64,000 bases of DNA from NCBI RefSeq assembly GCF_044466355.1, contig NZ_JBITMQ010000013.1, positions 186,001 to 250,000 of the forward strand, in the 5' to 3' direction. Of the stretch, positions 26,349 through 35,967 are shown piece after piece. The notes under the pieces were generated by a model. That model was not told where the DNA came from. It saw only the letters and a list, made by a program, of their open reading frames with translations, and ran no database searches. This DNA is from Actinophytocola sp044466355 (GTDB lineage Bacteria; Actinomycetota; Actinomycetes; Mycobacteriales; Pseudonocardiaceae). The translations under genes and the position numbers were made by a program. Within the stretch, counting starts at the first letter, position 1; the number at the start of each line of letters is the position of its first letter.

Positions 26349-26837
26349 ATGAACGATCGCGACGAGGGGTTCGCCGCCTACTTCGCGAGCAGGTCTGGTG
26401 CGATGCGCGGCACGGCGTTCCTGCTGTGCGGGGACTGGCATCGCGCCGAGGACCTCGTGCAGACGGCGTTCGTGAAGCTGTACCGGGCGTGGCACCGGAT
26501 CGCCGCCCACCAGAAGCTGGACGCCTACACGCGCCAGATCCTCGTGCGCACGTTCCTCGACGAGACCCGGCGCGGCTTCCTGTCCCGCGAGGAGCCGACC
26601 GCGGACCACGTCGACGGCGTCTCTCCCGATGCGAGCGGGATCGAGGACCGGTTGGTGCTGGTCCGTGCTCTCGCCGACCTGCCCGCCCGTCAGCGCGCCA
26701 CGCTCGTGCTGCGTTTCTGGGAGGACATGTCGGTCGAGGACACGGCGAAGGTCCTGCGGTGCTCCGTCGGCACCGTGAAGAGCCAGACCTCCCGCGGCCT
26801 CGACGCGATGCGCGACCTGGTGCCCACCCCTTTCTGA
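26349..26837 (+). CDS. SigE-family ECF RNA polymerase sigma factor
   Basis: 162 residues. Region 2 reads GTAFLLCGDWHRAEDLVQTAFVKLYRAW. Region 4 is LPARQRATLVLRFWEDMSVEDTAKVLRCSVGTVKSQTSRGLDAM. The length and motifs match the actinomycete SigE-like group of short ECF factors. A strong AGGAGG precedes ATG 26349. The membrane protein that follows within 37 bases is the likely cognate partner. Confidence 0.9.
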   Translation: MNDRDEGFAAYFASRSGAMRGTAFLLCGDWHRAEDLVQTAFVKLYRAWHRIAAHQKLDAYTRQILVRTFLDETRRGFLSREEPTADHVDGVSPDASGIEDRLVLVRALADLPARQRATLVLRFWEDMSVEDTAKVLRCSVGTVKSQTSRGLDAMRDLVPTPF

Positions 26838-26873
26838 CCCCTTTCCGACCATGGACGAACACGGAGAACACGC

Positions 26874-27767
26874 ATGAGCGAGCAGGACTTCAGAGACGCG
26901 CTGCGCAGGACGATGGACACGGCGACCGCGCCACCGCCCATGAGCGACGCGCCGGTGCTGGAGGCGGCCCACCGCGACCGGCGCCGCCGCCGCACGCTGT
27001 GGGCGTCCGCCGGCACCGCCGCGGTGGTCGCGGCCATCGCGGTCGGGGTGGTGGTCGTGGCTCCGTCGAAGTCGGGCGGTGACGGTGTCCAGGTCGGCAA
27101 CCAGCCCCCTGGCCCGCGGTCCACGCAGGACGTGGCGACCCCGACGTCGGCCAACGAGCAGACCGGCGGGTCGGCCGTGGCGGAGGACGACACCGAAACG
27201 CTGCCGCCCGGGATGACCGACCGCACGCAGCGGTCCGGCCCGCAGCACGAACGCGGCGTCGCACTGGCCGTCGCCCTCGACGACGTGGTGACCGCCGCCG
27301 GTTTCGGCGCGCCCGGCGACCTCGAGGGCAACGGCGACCTCGCCGGCTCCCGGCTGAAGCACGACCAGGCGAACTACGACGGCAAGGTCGACGGGGTGGA
27401 GAAGTGGTCGTACATGGCCGCCACTCCGGTGACCAAGGGCAGCGGCGTCGGCGAGATGATCGTCGAGGTACGCACGGTGGACGAGCAGGCGTCCGGATGC
27501 GAGCTGGCGCCGATGTGGGGTATCGACGGCCAGTGCCGGGAGGTGATGGTCGACGGCAAGAAGGTGGGCGTCACCAGCGTCAACCACCCCGACCAGGAGC
27601 ACCTCGACCAGGTCGCCGCGTACCGCCACGACGACGGCACCGTCGTCTACGTAGCACAGTCACTCGACTACGGCTTCACCAACCACCCGGCACTGACCGA
27701 ACTGCCGTTCACCCCACAGCAACTGGCCACACTGGCCACAGACAACCGCTTCAAAGTAACCAAGTAA
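26874..27767 (+). CDS. Single-pass membrane protein, probable sigma-factor partner
   Basis: 297 residues. A short cytoplasmic N-terminus (EQDFRDALRRTMDTAT) and a basic patch RDRRRRR precede one membrane helix (about 43-62). The rest is an extracytoplasmic domain with two cysteines (CELAPM...GQC). The position after an ECF sigma gene, and the topology, are those of anti-sigma or sensor partners, but no zinc-binding HxxxCxxC motif is visible, so the anti-sigma role is inference. It terminates exactly where the palindromic repeat begins. Confidence 0.75.
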   Translation: MSEQDFRDALRRTMDTATAPPPMSDAPVLEAAHRDRRRRRTLWASAGTAAVVAAIAVGVVVVAPSKSGGDGVQVGNQPPGPRSTQDVATPTSANEQTGGSAVAEDDTETLPPGMTDRTQRSGPQHERGVALAVALDDVVTAAGFGAPGDLEGNGDLAGSRLKHDQANYDGKVDGVEKWSYMAATPVTKGSGVGEMIVEVRTVDEQASGCELAPMWGIDGQCREVMVDGKKVGVTSVNHPDQEHLDQVAAYRHDDGTVVYVAQSLDYGFTNHPALTELPFTPQQLATLATDNRFKVTK

Positions 27768-28000
27768 CCCCGCGAGTCGCGCCCTCAGACACAGCGAGTC
27801 GCGCCCCCAGACACAGCGAGTCGCGTTCTCCAGCACATCGAGTTGTCGATTTCGTGCACCTGCCCGGCCCTGCCGCGGACCAAGATCGGCACGAAACATA
27901 CAACTCGGTGCGCGCGAGAACGCGACTCGCGGTGTTCGAGAACGCGACTCGCGGTGTTCTGGCGCGCGACTCGCCGTGTCTGGGTACGCGACTCGCGGGG
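27768..28000. repeat. Large palindromic intergenic repeat, copy A (multimeric)
   Basis: The element fills the whole gap between two convergent genes. The left part has three units of GCGAGTCGCG plus about 12 bases (about 22-bp period), then CGAGTTGT and TTTCGTGCA. The right part mirrors it: CACGAAA, ACAACTCG, then four CGCGACTCGC units with the same period. Together it can fold into a long hairpin. It shares motifs and order with copy B at 40096-40208. Function is unknown; by position it could act as a bidirectional terminator. Confidence 0.75.
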
Positions 28001-28654
28001 TTAGCCTGAGAGGACTACCGCGATGATGCCTGCCAGGTGGGCCAGGCGGGCCACTTCGGCGGCGCGGAACTGGGGGCCGCCTGGGCGGCCTACCAGCAGG
28101 ACGCGTTCCGGTTTGCCCAGTGGGGTGGCGGCCAGTTCGGTGCCCAGTTCCTTCCAGGTCTCCGGTACCCAGGTCTCCTCGCCGTCGAGCACTGTTGCCC
28201 GGGCGAGCGGCAGGAACGGCAGGTCGAGAGTCTTGAGCTGAGGTGCCGCCGTCGACGCGGTCAGCGTTCGTGCGCCGCCCGCCTCCGGGCCCACGACCAT
28301 GGCCCATCCGGCGCGGATGATCCTCGGCACGCCCTCGGTGAAGATGGTGAGGCCCTCGTCGGGCTGGGCGGCGACCTCTTCGACCAGCTCCAACTCACGG
28401 TGCGTGTCCAGTACGCCGGCATACGGTCGCACAGCGTCGACCTCGACGTCGTTGACCGATTCAGCAGCAGTGATCAGCACGTCCGGCAGGCGCCCCTTCG
28501 GCAGCTCGACGACCAGGTCGTCGATGGCCGAGCCGTTGTTCCGCTCCACGACGTCCACCGAGAGGATGTCGGCCCCGATGGCCCCGAGAGCGGTCGCGAC
28601 CGCCCCGAGCGCTCCCGGAACGTCCGGGAGCTGAACCCGGATCAGGAAGGACAA
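28001..28654 (-). CDS. ACT-domain protein, conserved near ligA/gat
   Basis: 217 residues. The N-terminal ACT-like module reads MSFLIRVQLPDVPGALGAVATALGAIGADILSVDV, with ELPKGRLPDVL. A second half (from about residue 90: LVEEVAAQPDEGLTIFTEGVPRIIRAGWAMVV) has no clear family. It is homologous to a protein encoded between ligA and gatC in mycobacteria (Rv3013 type). ACT domains bind small ligands such as amino acids, so a link to Gln/Asn-tRNA supply is conceivable, but this is inference. It is convergent with the membrane partner across the repeat and divergent from gatC. Confidence 0.85.
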   Translation of the reverse strand: MSFLIRVQLPDVPGALGAVATALGAIGADILSVDVVERNNGSAIDDLVVELPKGRLPDVLITAAESVNDVEVDAVRPYAGVLDTHRELELVEEVAAQPDEGLTIFTEGVPRIIRAGWAMVVGPEAGGARTLTASTAAPQLKTLDLPFLPLARATVLDGEETWVPETWKELGTELAATPLGKPERVLLVGRPGGPQFRAAEVARLAHLAGIIAVVLSG

Positions 28655-28884
28655 GGCGAACGCCTCCCGCTACGTAGGTGTCGATCTCGTGCCGGCCGAC
28701 GATTGTCGCAGACGCCGAGATGCCGCCGGGCCCGCCGTCCACACCCCGGGACTCGCGTGCCTGTGACCAGCTTGCCACCTCGATAACCCGTTCGTGTGCT
28801 CATCAGGGGCGCAAATAGACTGCGGATGCTTTCAGTTTCGAAAGACAACACACGTGAAAGAACGGTCGACCCAGGAGTCTCTCC

Positions 28885-29184
28885 GTGCCCAACATCTCCC
28901 GCGACGAGGTGGCTCACCTCGCTCGCCTGGCCAGGCTGGCCGTCACCGAGGACGAACTGGACACGTTCGCCGGTCAGCTGGACGTGATCCTCCAGTCGGT
29001 GGCGCGTGTCGGCGAGGTGGCCGCCGAGGACATCCCGCCGACCTCGCACGCCGTGCCGCTCACCAACGTGTTCCGCGACGACCTCGTGCGTCCCGGCCTC
29101 ACACAGCAGCAGGCGCTGGCCGGTGCGCCGGCCGCCGAGGAAGGACGTTTCCGGGTGCCGAGGATTCTGGGAGAAGAGGCATGA
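28885..29184 (+). CDS. gatC: Asp/Glu-tRNA amidotransferase subunit GatC
   Basis: 99 residues: NISRDEVAHLARLARLAVTEDEL near the N-terminus and LTNVFRDDLVRPGL, typical of GatC, which helps GatA to fold and links it to GatB. GTG 28885 follows CCAGGAGTC. Its TGA overlaps the gatA ATG (ATGA). It is the first gene of the gatC-gatA-gatB operon, which converts mischarged Glu-tRNA(Gln) and, where needed, Asp-tRNA(Asn). Confidence 0.95.
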   Translation: MPNISRDEVAHLARLARLAVTEDELDTFAGQLDVILQSVARVGEVAAEDIPPTSHAVPLTNVFRDDLVRPGLTQQQALAGAPAAEEGRFRVPRILGEEA

Positions 29185-30692
29185 GCGACCTGACGAGGCT
29201 GACCGCCGCCGAGCTGGCCGAGATGATCCAGAAGCGGGAGGTCTCCGCGGGCGAGGTCACGCAGGCGCACCTGGACCGGATCGCCGCGGTCGACAAGACC
29301 GTCAACGCGTTCCTGCACGTCGACACCGAGCGCGCGCTGTCCGCGGCGCGCGCCGTCGACGAGGACGTGGCGGCGGGCCGCGAGCCCGCGTCGCCGCTGG
29401 CGGGCGTGCCGCTCGCGCTGAAGGACGTCTTCACGATGGAAGGCGCGCCCACGACCTGCGGTTCGAAGATCCTCGAGGGCTGGCGGCCGCCGTACGACGC
29501 GACCGTCACCCGCAAGCTCCTCGAAGCCGGTGTGGTCATCCTCGGCAAGACGAACATGGACGAGTTCGCCATGGGCTCCTCCACCGAGAACTCCGCGTTC
29601 GGCCCCACCCGCAACCCGTGGGACCTCGACCGCATCCCCGGCGGCTCGGGCGGTGGCTCGTCCGCCTCCCTCGCCGCGTTCGAGGCGCCGCTCGCCATCG
29701 GCACCGACACGGGCGGCTCGATCCGCCAGCCCGCGTCCGTCACCGGCACGGTCGGCGTCAAGCCCACCTACGGCGGCGTCTCCCGGTACGGCCTCGTCGC
29801 GTTCTCCTCGTCGCTCGACCAGGGCGGCCCGTGCGCACGGACCGTGCTCGACGCGGCGCTGCTGCACGAGGTGATCGGCGGCCACGACCCGCTCGACTCC
29901 ACCTCCATCGACGCGCCCGTGCCGCCGGTCGTCGCCGCCGCCCGCGAGGGTGCGCGCGGTGACCTGTCCGGCGTGCGGATCGGCGTCGTGAAACAGTTCC
30001 AGGGCGACGGCTACCAGGCGGGCGTCACCGCCGCGTTCCTGCAGGCGGTCGAGGCACTGACGGGCCTCGGCGCCGAGGTCGTCGAGGTGTCCTGCCCGAG
30101 CTTCGACTACGCGCTGCCCGCGTACTACCTGATCGCGCCGAGCGAGGCGTCGTCGAACCTCGCCCGCTTCGACGCGATGCGCTACGGCCTGCGGGTCGGC
30201 GACGACAGCGAGAACAGCGCCGAGCAGGTCATGGCGCTCACCCGGGAGGCCGGATTCGGCGCGGAGGTCAAGCGCCGCATCATGATCGGCACCTACGCGC
30301 TGTCGTCCGGCTACTACGACGCCTACTACGGGCAGGCGCAGAAGGTCCGCACGCTGATCACGCGTGACTTCGAGAAGGCGTTCGAGACCGTCGACGTGCT
30401 GGTCTCGCCGACCACGCCGACCACCGCGTTCCGCATCGGCGAGCGCGTGGACGACCCGATGGCCATGTACCTCGCCGACCTGTGCACCATCCCCGCCAAC
30501 ATGTCCGGCACGCCCGCCATGAGCGTCCCCGCCGGACTGTCCGACGAGGACGGTCTGCCGGTCGGCCTGCAGGTGATGGCGCCCGCGCTGGCCGAGCAGC
30601 GCATGTACAAGGTCGCGGCCGCCTACGAGGCCGCCCGCGACGCCGCGTCGGGCGGCAAGCTGATCAACCGCGTCCCCGAGCTGGAGGCCTGA
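29181..30692 (+). CDS. gatA: Asp/Glu-tRNA amidotransferase subunit GatA
   Basis: 503 residues. The amidase signature has the Lys-Ser-Ser triad: Lys81 in PLALKDVF, Ser156 in PGGSGGGSSASLAA and nucleophile Ser180 in DTGGSIRQPAS. GatA hydrolyses glutamine and passes ammonia to GatB. ATG 29181 overlaps the gatC stop; its own TGA shares one base with the gatB ATG (TGATG). Confidence 0.96.
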   Translation: MSDLTRLTAAELAEMIQKREVSAGEVTQAHLDRIAAVDKTVNAFLHVDTERALSAARAVDEDVAAGREPASPLAGVPLALKDVFTMEGAPTTCGSKILEGWRPPYDATVTRKLLEAGVVILGKTNMDEFAMGSSTENSAFGPTRNPWDLDRIPGGSGGGSSASLAAFEAPLAIGTDTGGSIRQPASVTGTVGVKPTYGGVSRYGLVAFSSSLDQGGPCARTVLDAALLHEVIGGHDPLDSTSIDAPVPPVVAAAREGARGDLSGVRIGVVKQFQGDGYQAGVTAAFLQAVEALTGLGAEVVEVSCPSFDYALPAYYLIAPSEASSNLARFDAMRYGLRVGDDSENSAEQVMALTREAGFGAEVKRRIMIGTYALSSGYYDAYYGQAQKVRTLITRDFEKAFETVDVLVSPTTPTTAFRIGERVDDPMAMYLADLCTIPANMSGTPAMSVPAGLSDEDGLPVGLQVMAPALAEQRMYKVAAAYEAARDAASGGKLINRVPELEA

Positions 30693-32191
30693 TGACCGTC
30701 GCGACCGTCCTCGACTACGACGAGGTCATCGAGCGTTTCGACCCGGTGCTCGGCCTCGAGGTGCACGTCGAGCTGAACACGCACACGAAGATGTTCTGCG
30801 GCTGCCCCACCACGTTCGGCGCGGAACCCAACACCCAGGTGTGCCCGACCTGCCTGGGCCTGCCGGGTTCGCTGCCGGTGGTGAACCGGGTGGCCGTCGA
30901 GTCGGCCATGCGGATCGGTCTCGCGCTGAACTGCGAGATCGCGCCGTGGTGCCGGTTCGCGCGGAAGAACTACTTCTACCCGGACATGCCGAAGAACTTC
31001 CAGACGTCGCAGTACGACGAGCCGATCGCGTTCAACGGGTCGCTGTCGATCACGCTGGATGACGGCACGGTCGTCGAGGTCGGCATCGAGCGCGCGCACA
31101 TGGAGGAGGACACGGGCAAGTCGCTGCACGTCGGTGGCGCCACGGGTCGCATCCACGGCGCCGACCACTCGCTGCTCGACTACAACCGTGCCGGTGTGCC
31201 GCTGATCGAGATCGTCACGAAGCCGATCGAGGGCACGGGTGCGCGGGCGCCGGAGGTGGCGCGTGCGTACGTGACCGCGCTGCGGGACCTGCTGCGTGCG
31301 CTGGACGTGTCGGACGTGCGCATGGACCAGGGGTCGCTGCGCTGCGACGCGAACGTGTCGCTGATGCCCAAGGGCGCCACCGAGTACGGCACCCGCACCG
31401 AGACCAAGAACGTCAACTCGCTGCGCAGCGTCGAGCGCGCCGTGCGGTACGAGATGACGCGCCAGGCGGCGATCCTCGTCGAGGGCGGCTCGATCCTGCA
31501 GGAGACGCGCCACTTCCAGGAGGACACCGGCACCACGTCCGGTGGCCGTCGCAAGGAGACCTCGGAGGACTACCGGTACTTCCCGGAGCCCGACCTGGTG
31601 CCGATCGCGCCGTCCGCCGAGTGGGTGGAGAAGCTGCGTGCGACGCTGCCGGAGATGCCATGGGAGCGCCGCAAGCGCATCCAGGCCGACTGGTCGCTGA
31701 CCGACCTGGAGCTGCGTGACCTGGTCAACGCCGGTGCGGTGGACCTGGTGGCGGCGACCGTCGACGCGGGCGCGTCCCCGGCCGAGGCCCGAGCCTGGTG
31801 GGTGAGCTTCCTCGCGCAGGAGGCCAACTCGCGGGCCATCGAGCTGGCCGCGCTGCCGATCGCCCCGGCGCAGGTCGCGCGGGTGTCGGCGCTGGTCGCC
31901 GAGGGCAAGCTGACGAACAAGCTGGCCCGCGAGGTCATCCTCGGCGTGCTGGCCGGCGAGGGCGAGCCGGACGAGGTCGTCGAGAAGCGCGGCCTCGCGG
32001 TCGTGTCCGACGACTCCGCCCTGTACGCCGCCATCGACGAGGCGCTGGCCGCGCAGCCGGACGTGGCGGACAAGATCCGCGGCGGCAAGGTCGCGGCGGC
32101 GGGCGCGATCGTGGGCGCGGTCATGAAGGCCACCAAGGGCCAGGCCGACGCGAAGCGGGTGCGCGAGCTGATCCTGGAGCGTTGCAAGTAG
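30692..32191 (+). CDS. gatB: Asp/Glu-tRNA amidotransferase subunit GatB
   Basis: 499 residues. GLEVHVELNTHTKMFCGCPTTFG...PGSLPVVN at the N-terminus is the GatB kinase-like core, with zinc-ligand cysteines (CGC and CPTCLG). The C-terminal part is helical, with YqeY-like tail LTNKLAREVILGVLAGEG and VGAVMKATKGQADAKRVRELI. It activates the tRNA-bound Glu or Asp with ATP and accepts ammonia from GatA. No other gene separates gatA from gatB, unlike mycobacteria where pfkA intervenes. Confidence 0.97.
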   Translation: MTVATVLDYDEVIERFDPVLGLEVHVELNTHTKMFCGCPTTFGAEPNTQVCPTCLGLPGSLPVVNRVAVESAMRIGLALNCEIAPWCRFARKNYFYPDMPKNFQTSQYDEPIAFNGSLSITLDDGTVVEVGIERAHMEEDTGKSLHVGGATGRIHGADHSLLDYNRAGVPLIEIVTKPIEGTGARAPEVARAYVTALRDLLRALDVSDVRMDQGSLRCDANVSLMPKGATEYGTRTETKNVNSLRSVERAVRYEMTRQAAILVEGGSILQETRHFQEDTGTTSGGRRKETSEDYRYFPEPDLVPIAPSAEWVEKLRATLPEMPWERRKRIQADWSLTDLELRDLVNAGAVDLVAATVDAGASPAEARAWWVSFLAQEANSRAIELAALPIAPAQVARVSALVAEGKLTNKLAREVILGVLAGEGEPDEVVEKRGLAVVSDDSALYAAIDEALAAQPDVADKIRGGKVAAAGAIVGAVMKATKGQADAKRVRELILERCK

Positions 32192-32196
32192 AGGCG

Positions 32197-35172
32197 GTGG
32201 CGCCCAGGTTCGGCGTCCTCGGTCCCCTGCAGATCACCGGCCACGACGGCCGGTGGCTGCGCCTGCGCGGGGAACGGCAGCGGTCGCTGCTCGCGATGCT
32301 GCTGTTCCACGCCAACGAACGCGTGCCGACGGACCGGCTCGTCGACGCGCTCTGGCCGGACGTCCCGCCGAAGTCGTACGCGTCCAACCTGCACACGTAC
32401 GTGTCCAGGTTGCGGGAGCGGCTCGGTGACACGCCCATCGACCACGCCGGCCCCGGCTACCGGCTGCGGGTCGACGACGCGGACCTGGACCTGCTGACGT
32501 TCCGCACGGCCGGCGAGTCCGGCCGTGCCGCGCTGCGGGACGGGGACGCGGACACCGCGGCCCGGCACCTGCGGCTCGCGCTCGACCAGTGGCGGGACCG
32601 TCCGCTCGCCGACCTCGCGCTGCCCGCGCTCGACGCGGAGGTGGCGCGCCTGGAGATCGAGCGGCTGACCGTGTTCGAGGACTGGGTCGAGGCCGAGCTG
32701 GCGGTGGGCCGCCACGCCGAGCTGCTGGGCGAACTGCAGTCCGCGGTGGCGGAGCACCCGTTGCGGGAACGGCTCGTCGGCCAGCTCATGCGTGCGTTGC
32801 GCCGCTCGGGGCGGCAGGCCGACGCGCTCGCCGCGTACCGCACGGCCCGCACCACACTCGTCGAGGAGACCGGTCTCGAACCGGGCGCCGAGCTGCGTGC
32901 CGTGCACGCGGAGATCCTGCGGGGCGACGAGGCGGAACCGGCCACCGACGAGTGGCCCATCCGGCAGCTCCCCGCCGACAACCGCGTGTTCACCGGCCGC
33001 GACGGCACCGTCGACGAGCTGACCGCGCTGCTCACCGACCCCGGCGGGCTCCCGGTCGTGCTGACCGGCGAACCGGGCGTCGGCAAGAGCACCCTCGCCG
33101 TCCGCGTCGCGCACCGCCTGCAGACCGCGTTCCCCGACGGCCAGCTCTACGCCCACCTGGCGGGCGCCACCGCACCCCGTCCGGTCGGTGACGTCCTCGC
33201 CGACCTGCTGCGCAGCCTCGGCGTCACCGGTCCGGCCATCCCCGACGACGTGCACGCCAAGGCCGCGGTGCTGCGCAGCAGGCTCGCCGACCGCCGGGTC
33301 CTGCTGGTCCTCGACGACGCCGCCGACCCCGGCCAGGTCCGCCCGCTGCTGCCCGGCACCGCCAGCACCGCGGTGCTCGTGACCAGCAGGCGCAGGCTGT
33401 CCGGGCTCCTCGGCGCGCACCGCGTCACCGTCGGTTCGCTCACCGAGGCCGAGGCGCTCGACCTGCTCACCGCCATCGCCGGGACCCGCGTGACCGCCGA
33501 CCCGCACGGTGCCCGCCGGATCGCCGCGGCCTGCGGCAACCTGCCGCTGGCACTGCGCATCGCGGGCACCCGCCTCGCGCTGCGGCCACAGCTGAGGCTC
33601 GCGACCCTCGCCGACCGGCTCTCCGACGAGCAGCGCCGCCTCGACGAGCTGGCGGTCAGCGACCTGCAGGTCCGCGCCGGGCTCGCGCTGAGCTACGCGG
33701 CACTGACCGAGCCGGCCCGGACCACGTTCCGCCTGGTCGGCGCGGCGGCCGTCGCCCGTGTGCCCTCGTGGGCGATCACCGTGCTGCAGGACGGGGTCGC
33801 GGGGGACGCGGCGGTCGACGAGCTGGTCGAGTCGAGCCTGCTGCAGCCGGTCGCCGACGACGCGTGCGGCGAGCCGCGCTACGAGGTCCACGACCTGGTG
33901 CTCACGTTCGCGCGGGAACGTCTCCTCGCCGAGGACGGCACCGCCGCCTGCGACGACGCGACGGCCCGGCTGCGGTCCGCGATCCTGTCGGTCGCGGACC
34001 GGCTGGGCAGGCACCTGCCCGCGGTGTTCCCGGAGCTGCCGGTCGACGCGGTCCCCGTCGTGCCGATGCCGGAGGAGAGCCTGGCCCGCTACGCCGCCGA
34101 CCCGGGCAGCTGGTTCGCGACCGAGCACTCGTCGCTGGTCGCGGCCATCGGCGGACTCGTCGAGCGCGGCCGGTACCGGCACGCGGCGCGGATCTTCGAG
34201 CGGGTCGCGCGGTACCTGTGGCCGCAGGGTGCGTACACGGACCTGCGGACCTGTGCGTCGGCGCTCGCGGACGCGGCGCGCGCGGCGGGGGACGAGCGGG
34301 TCGAGGTGTGGGCGGAACTCGTCCACGCCCGCGTGCTGCACGTGCGTGGCCGCTACGCCGCCGCCGACGCGAAGTACCGCTGGTGCGCCGACCGGCTCGA
34401 CGGGCCCGCGCTGGCGTGGGTGCTGACGCACCTCGCCGACTGCCTCATCGGCCTCGGCGTGCCGGAGGAGGCGCTGGCGCTGACGGACCGCGCCGCTTCG
34501 CTGTCCACTGAGGACGCTGTGGCGGCGACGCGGTCGGCCGCGTTGAACCGGCTCGGCCGGCCCGCCGAGTCGGTGCGGGTGGACACGGGCGCGCTCGCGG
34601 TCGCACGCGAGTCCGACGATCCGCGCGCGGTGGCCGACGCGCTGCAGAGCCTGTCGTGGAGCCTCGCGCTGACCGGGGAACTGGACCGGGCGGCAGCCAC
34701 CGCGCGGGAGGCCGTGGCGCTGTTGCGGGACACGACCGCACGGCGTGCGCTGGCCCGGTCGCTGCGGACACTGGGCGCGATCCAGGCCGGACGGGGGGAA
34801 CGCGCCAGCGCGCTGGCCGCGTTCAGCGAGTGCCGCGCGATCGCGGAGGAGATCAACGAGGTGCCGCGGGCCCTGTCGAGCAGGCGCGCGATCGCGGCGA
34901 GCTGGGTCGGGGACGGCCGCACCGACGACGCGGTGGTGGAGCTGCGGGTGTGCCTGGCCGCGTACCGGGAGATGGGGTCGGTGTCGTCGGTGGCGATCAC
35001 GTTGCGGCTGCTGGCCGCCGCGTACGACGCCGGAGGCGAACCGGAGAAGGCGGAGAAGGCACGTGCGGAGGCCGACCGTACGGCCGACCCCCGCGACAGC
35101 AACGCGCACGCACTCACCGCGTTGCTCATGAACCTCACCAGGGTGCCGGGCCCCTCGCTCTCGGCACCCTGA
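32197..35172 (+). CDS. AfsR/SARP-type regulator (wHTH-BTAD-NB-ARC-TPR)
   Basis: 991 residues. The OmpR-like winged helix is at about 1-92 (FGVLGPLQITG, DALWPDVPPKSYASNLHTYVSRLRERLG). The BTAD domain is at about 95-240. The NB-ARC ATPase has a P-loop GEPGVGKSTLA near residue 290, LLVLDDAADPGQVRPLLPG and NLPLALRIAG. A TPR-like alpha-solenoid follows to the end. Such regulators activate secondary metabolism or morphogenesis, with ATP and ligand sensing by the C-terminus. It begins 5 bases after gatB, probably by reinitiation; TTG 32182 is an alternative start. The target is unknown. Confidence 0.87.
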   Translation: MAPRFGVLGPLQITGHDGRWLRLRGERQRSLLAMLLFHANERVPTDRLVDALWPDVPPKSYASNLHTYVSRLRERLGDTPIDHAGPGYRLRVDDADLDLLTFRTAGESGRAALRDGDADTAARHLRLALDQWRDRPLADLALPALDAEVARLEIERLTVFEDWVEAELAVGRHAELLGELQSAVAEHPLRERLVGQLMRALRRSGRQADALAAYRTARTTLVEETGLEPGAELRAVHAEILRGDEAEPATDEWPIRQLPADNRVFTGRDGTVDELTALLTDPGGLPVVLTGEPGVGKSTLAVRVAHRLQTAFPDGQLYAHLAGATAPRPVGDVLADLLRSLGVTGPAIPDDVHAKAAVLRSRLADRRVLLVLDDAADPGQVRPLLPGTASTAVLVTSRRRLSGLLGAHRVTVGSLTEAEALDLLTAIAGTRVTADPHGARRIAAACGNLPLALRIAGTRLALRPQLRLATLADRLSDEQRRLDELAVSDLQVRAGLALSYAALTEPARTTFRLVGAAAVARVPSWAITVLQDGVAGDAAVDELVESSLLQPVADDACGEPRYEVHDLVLTFARERLLAEDGTAACDDATARLRSAILSVADRLGRHLPAVFPELPVDAVPVVPMPEESLARYAADPGSWFATEHSSLVAAIGGLVERGRYRHAARIFERVARYLWPQGAYTDLRTCASALADAARAAGDERVEVWAELVHARVLHVRGRYAAADAKYRWCADRLDGPALAWVLTHLADCLIGLGVPEEALALTDRAASLSTEDAVAATRSAALNRLGRPAESVRVDTGALAVARESDDPRAVADALQSLSWSLALTGELDRAAATAREAVALLRDTTARRALARSLRTLGAIQAGRGERASALAAFSECRAIAEEINEVPRALSSRRAIAASWVGDGRTDDAVVELRVCLAAYREMGSVSSVAITLRLLAAAYDAGGEPEKAEKARAEADRTADPRDSNAHALTALLMNLTRVPGPSLSAP

Positions 35173-35179
35173 GCGCGCG

Positions 35180-35701
35180 TCAGGCCTTGAGCGCCTTGCC
35201 GTAGCGGCCGATCGGCGGCAGCCACGTGAAGATGATCGAGACGATGGCGCCCAGGATCGCGAGCATCGCCAGCCCGGCCATGGTGGTCGTGGTCTCGTCG
35301 CCGAGGATCACCAGGCTGAAGATCATGGCGAACACGGCCGAGATGGTGACCAGCACGCGGGTCCAGGTGGCGGCCTTCATCATGAGCAGACCGAAGATCA
35401 GCATCGCGGCGCCCGCGCCGAGGGCGAGGTAGCCGCGGGTGGTGAAGGTGCTGATGATCTCGTCGAACGAGCCTTCGCCCGCGAGCTGGGCGAACGCGTC
35501 GAGGTCGGCCTCGGTGACGCTCTCGGGCATGCCCGCCTGTACGAGCAGGTCCCTGACGAGTTCCTTGCCCCCTGTGGCGATCAGGATGCCGTTGACGATC
35601 GCCGCCAGCGCGGTGACCACCACGACACCGACGGCCGCGACGAGCATCCCCGGCCTGCGGACAGGCGCGGGTGCGGTCGGCGTAACCGGAATTGCGGACA
35701 C
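35180..35701 (-). CDS. Four-helix membrane protein, unknown function
   Basis: 173 residues from GTG 35701, with AAGGAG 4 bases upstream. Four hydrophobic helices (about 19-41, 90-107, 113-132, 139-160) with a soluble loop after helix 1 (GGKELVRDLLVQAGMPESVTEADLDAFAQL). The family is not recognised. It converges on the AfsR-like gene with a 7-bp gap. Upstream lies a 266-bp spacer with the palindrome GGTGATCACC at 35768-35777 and nothing else distinctive. Confidence 0.75.
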   Translation of the reverse strand: MSAIPVTPTAPAPVRRPGMLVAAVGVVVVTALAAIVNGILIATGGKELVRDLLVQAGMPESVTEADLDAFAQLAGEGSFDEIISTFTTRGYLALGAGAAMLIFGLLMMKAATWTRVLVTISAVFAMIFSLVILGDETTTTMAGLAMLAILGAIVSIIFTWLPPIGRYGKALKA

Positions 35702-35967
35702 GATTCTCCTTGCTGAGTAACGGAAAAGTGGCAAGGTGACCACGAACGCGACACCCCTCGAGATCGCGGTGATCACCCAGGCGGAGCAGGCTAGGAGACC
35801 CCGCCACACGGAACGAACACAGGTCCGCCACCCCGGGTTCAAAAGTGTTGGTCCCGACCGAGCACCGCAGGCGGTTGGTGGCTGAGCGCCGTCACGTTCC
35901 CCTGAGGTAACTGCTGACCAGGCCAAGACTTGTGTGCAAAGATCTCTGGGCGCGCCTGGGCGTGTGC

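Noticed and set aside
27770..28000. CRISPR-like periodic repeats
   Set aside because: The 12-base spacers resemble each other and the units invert around a centre; there are no cas genes. It is a palindromic intergenic repeat.
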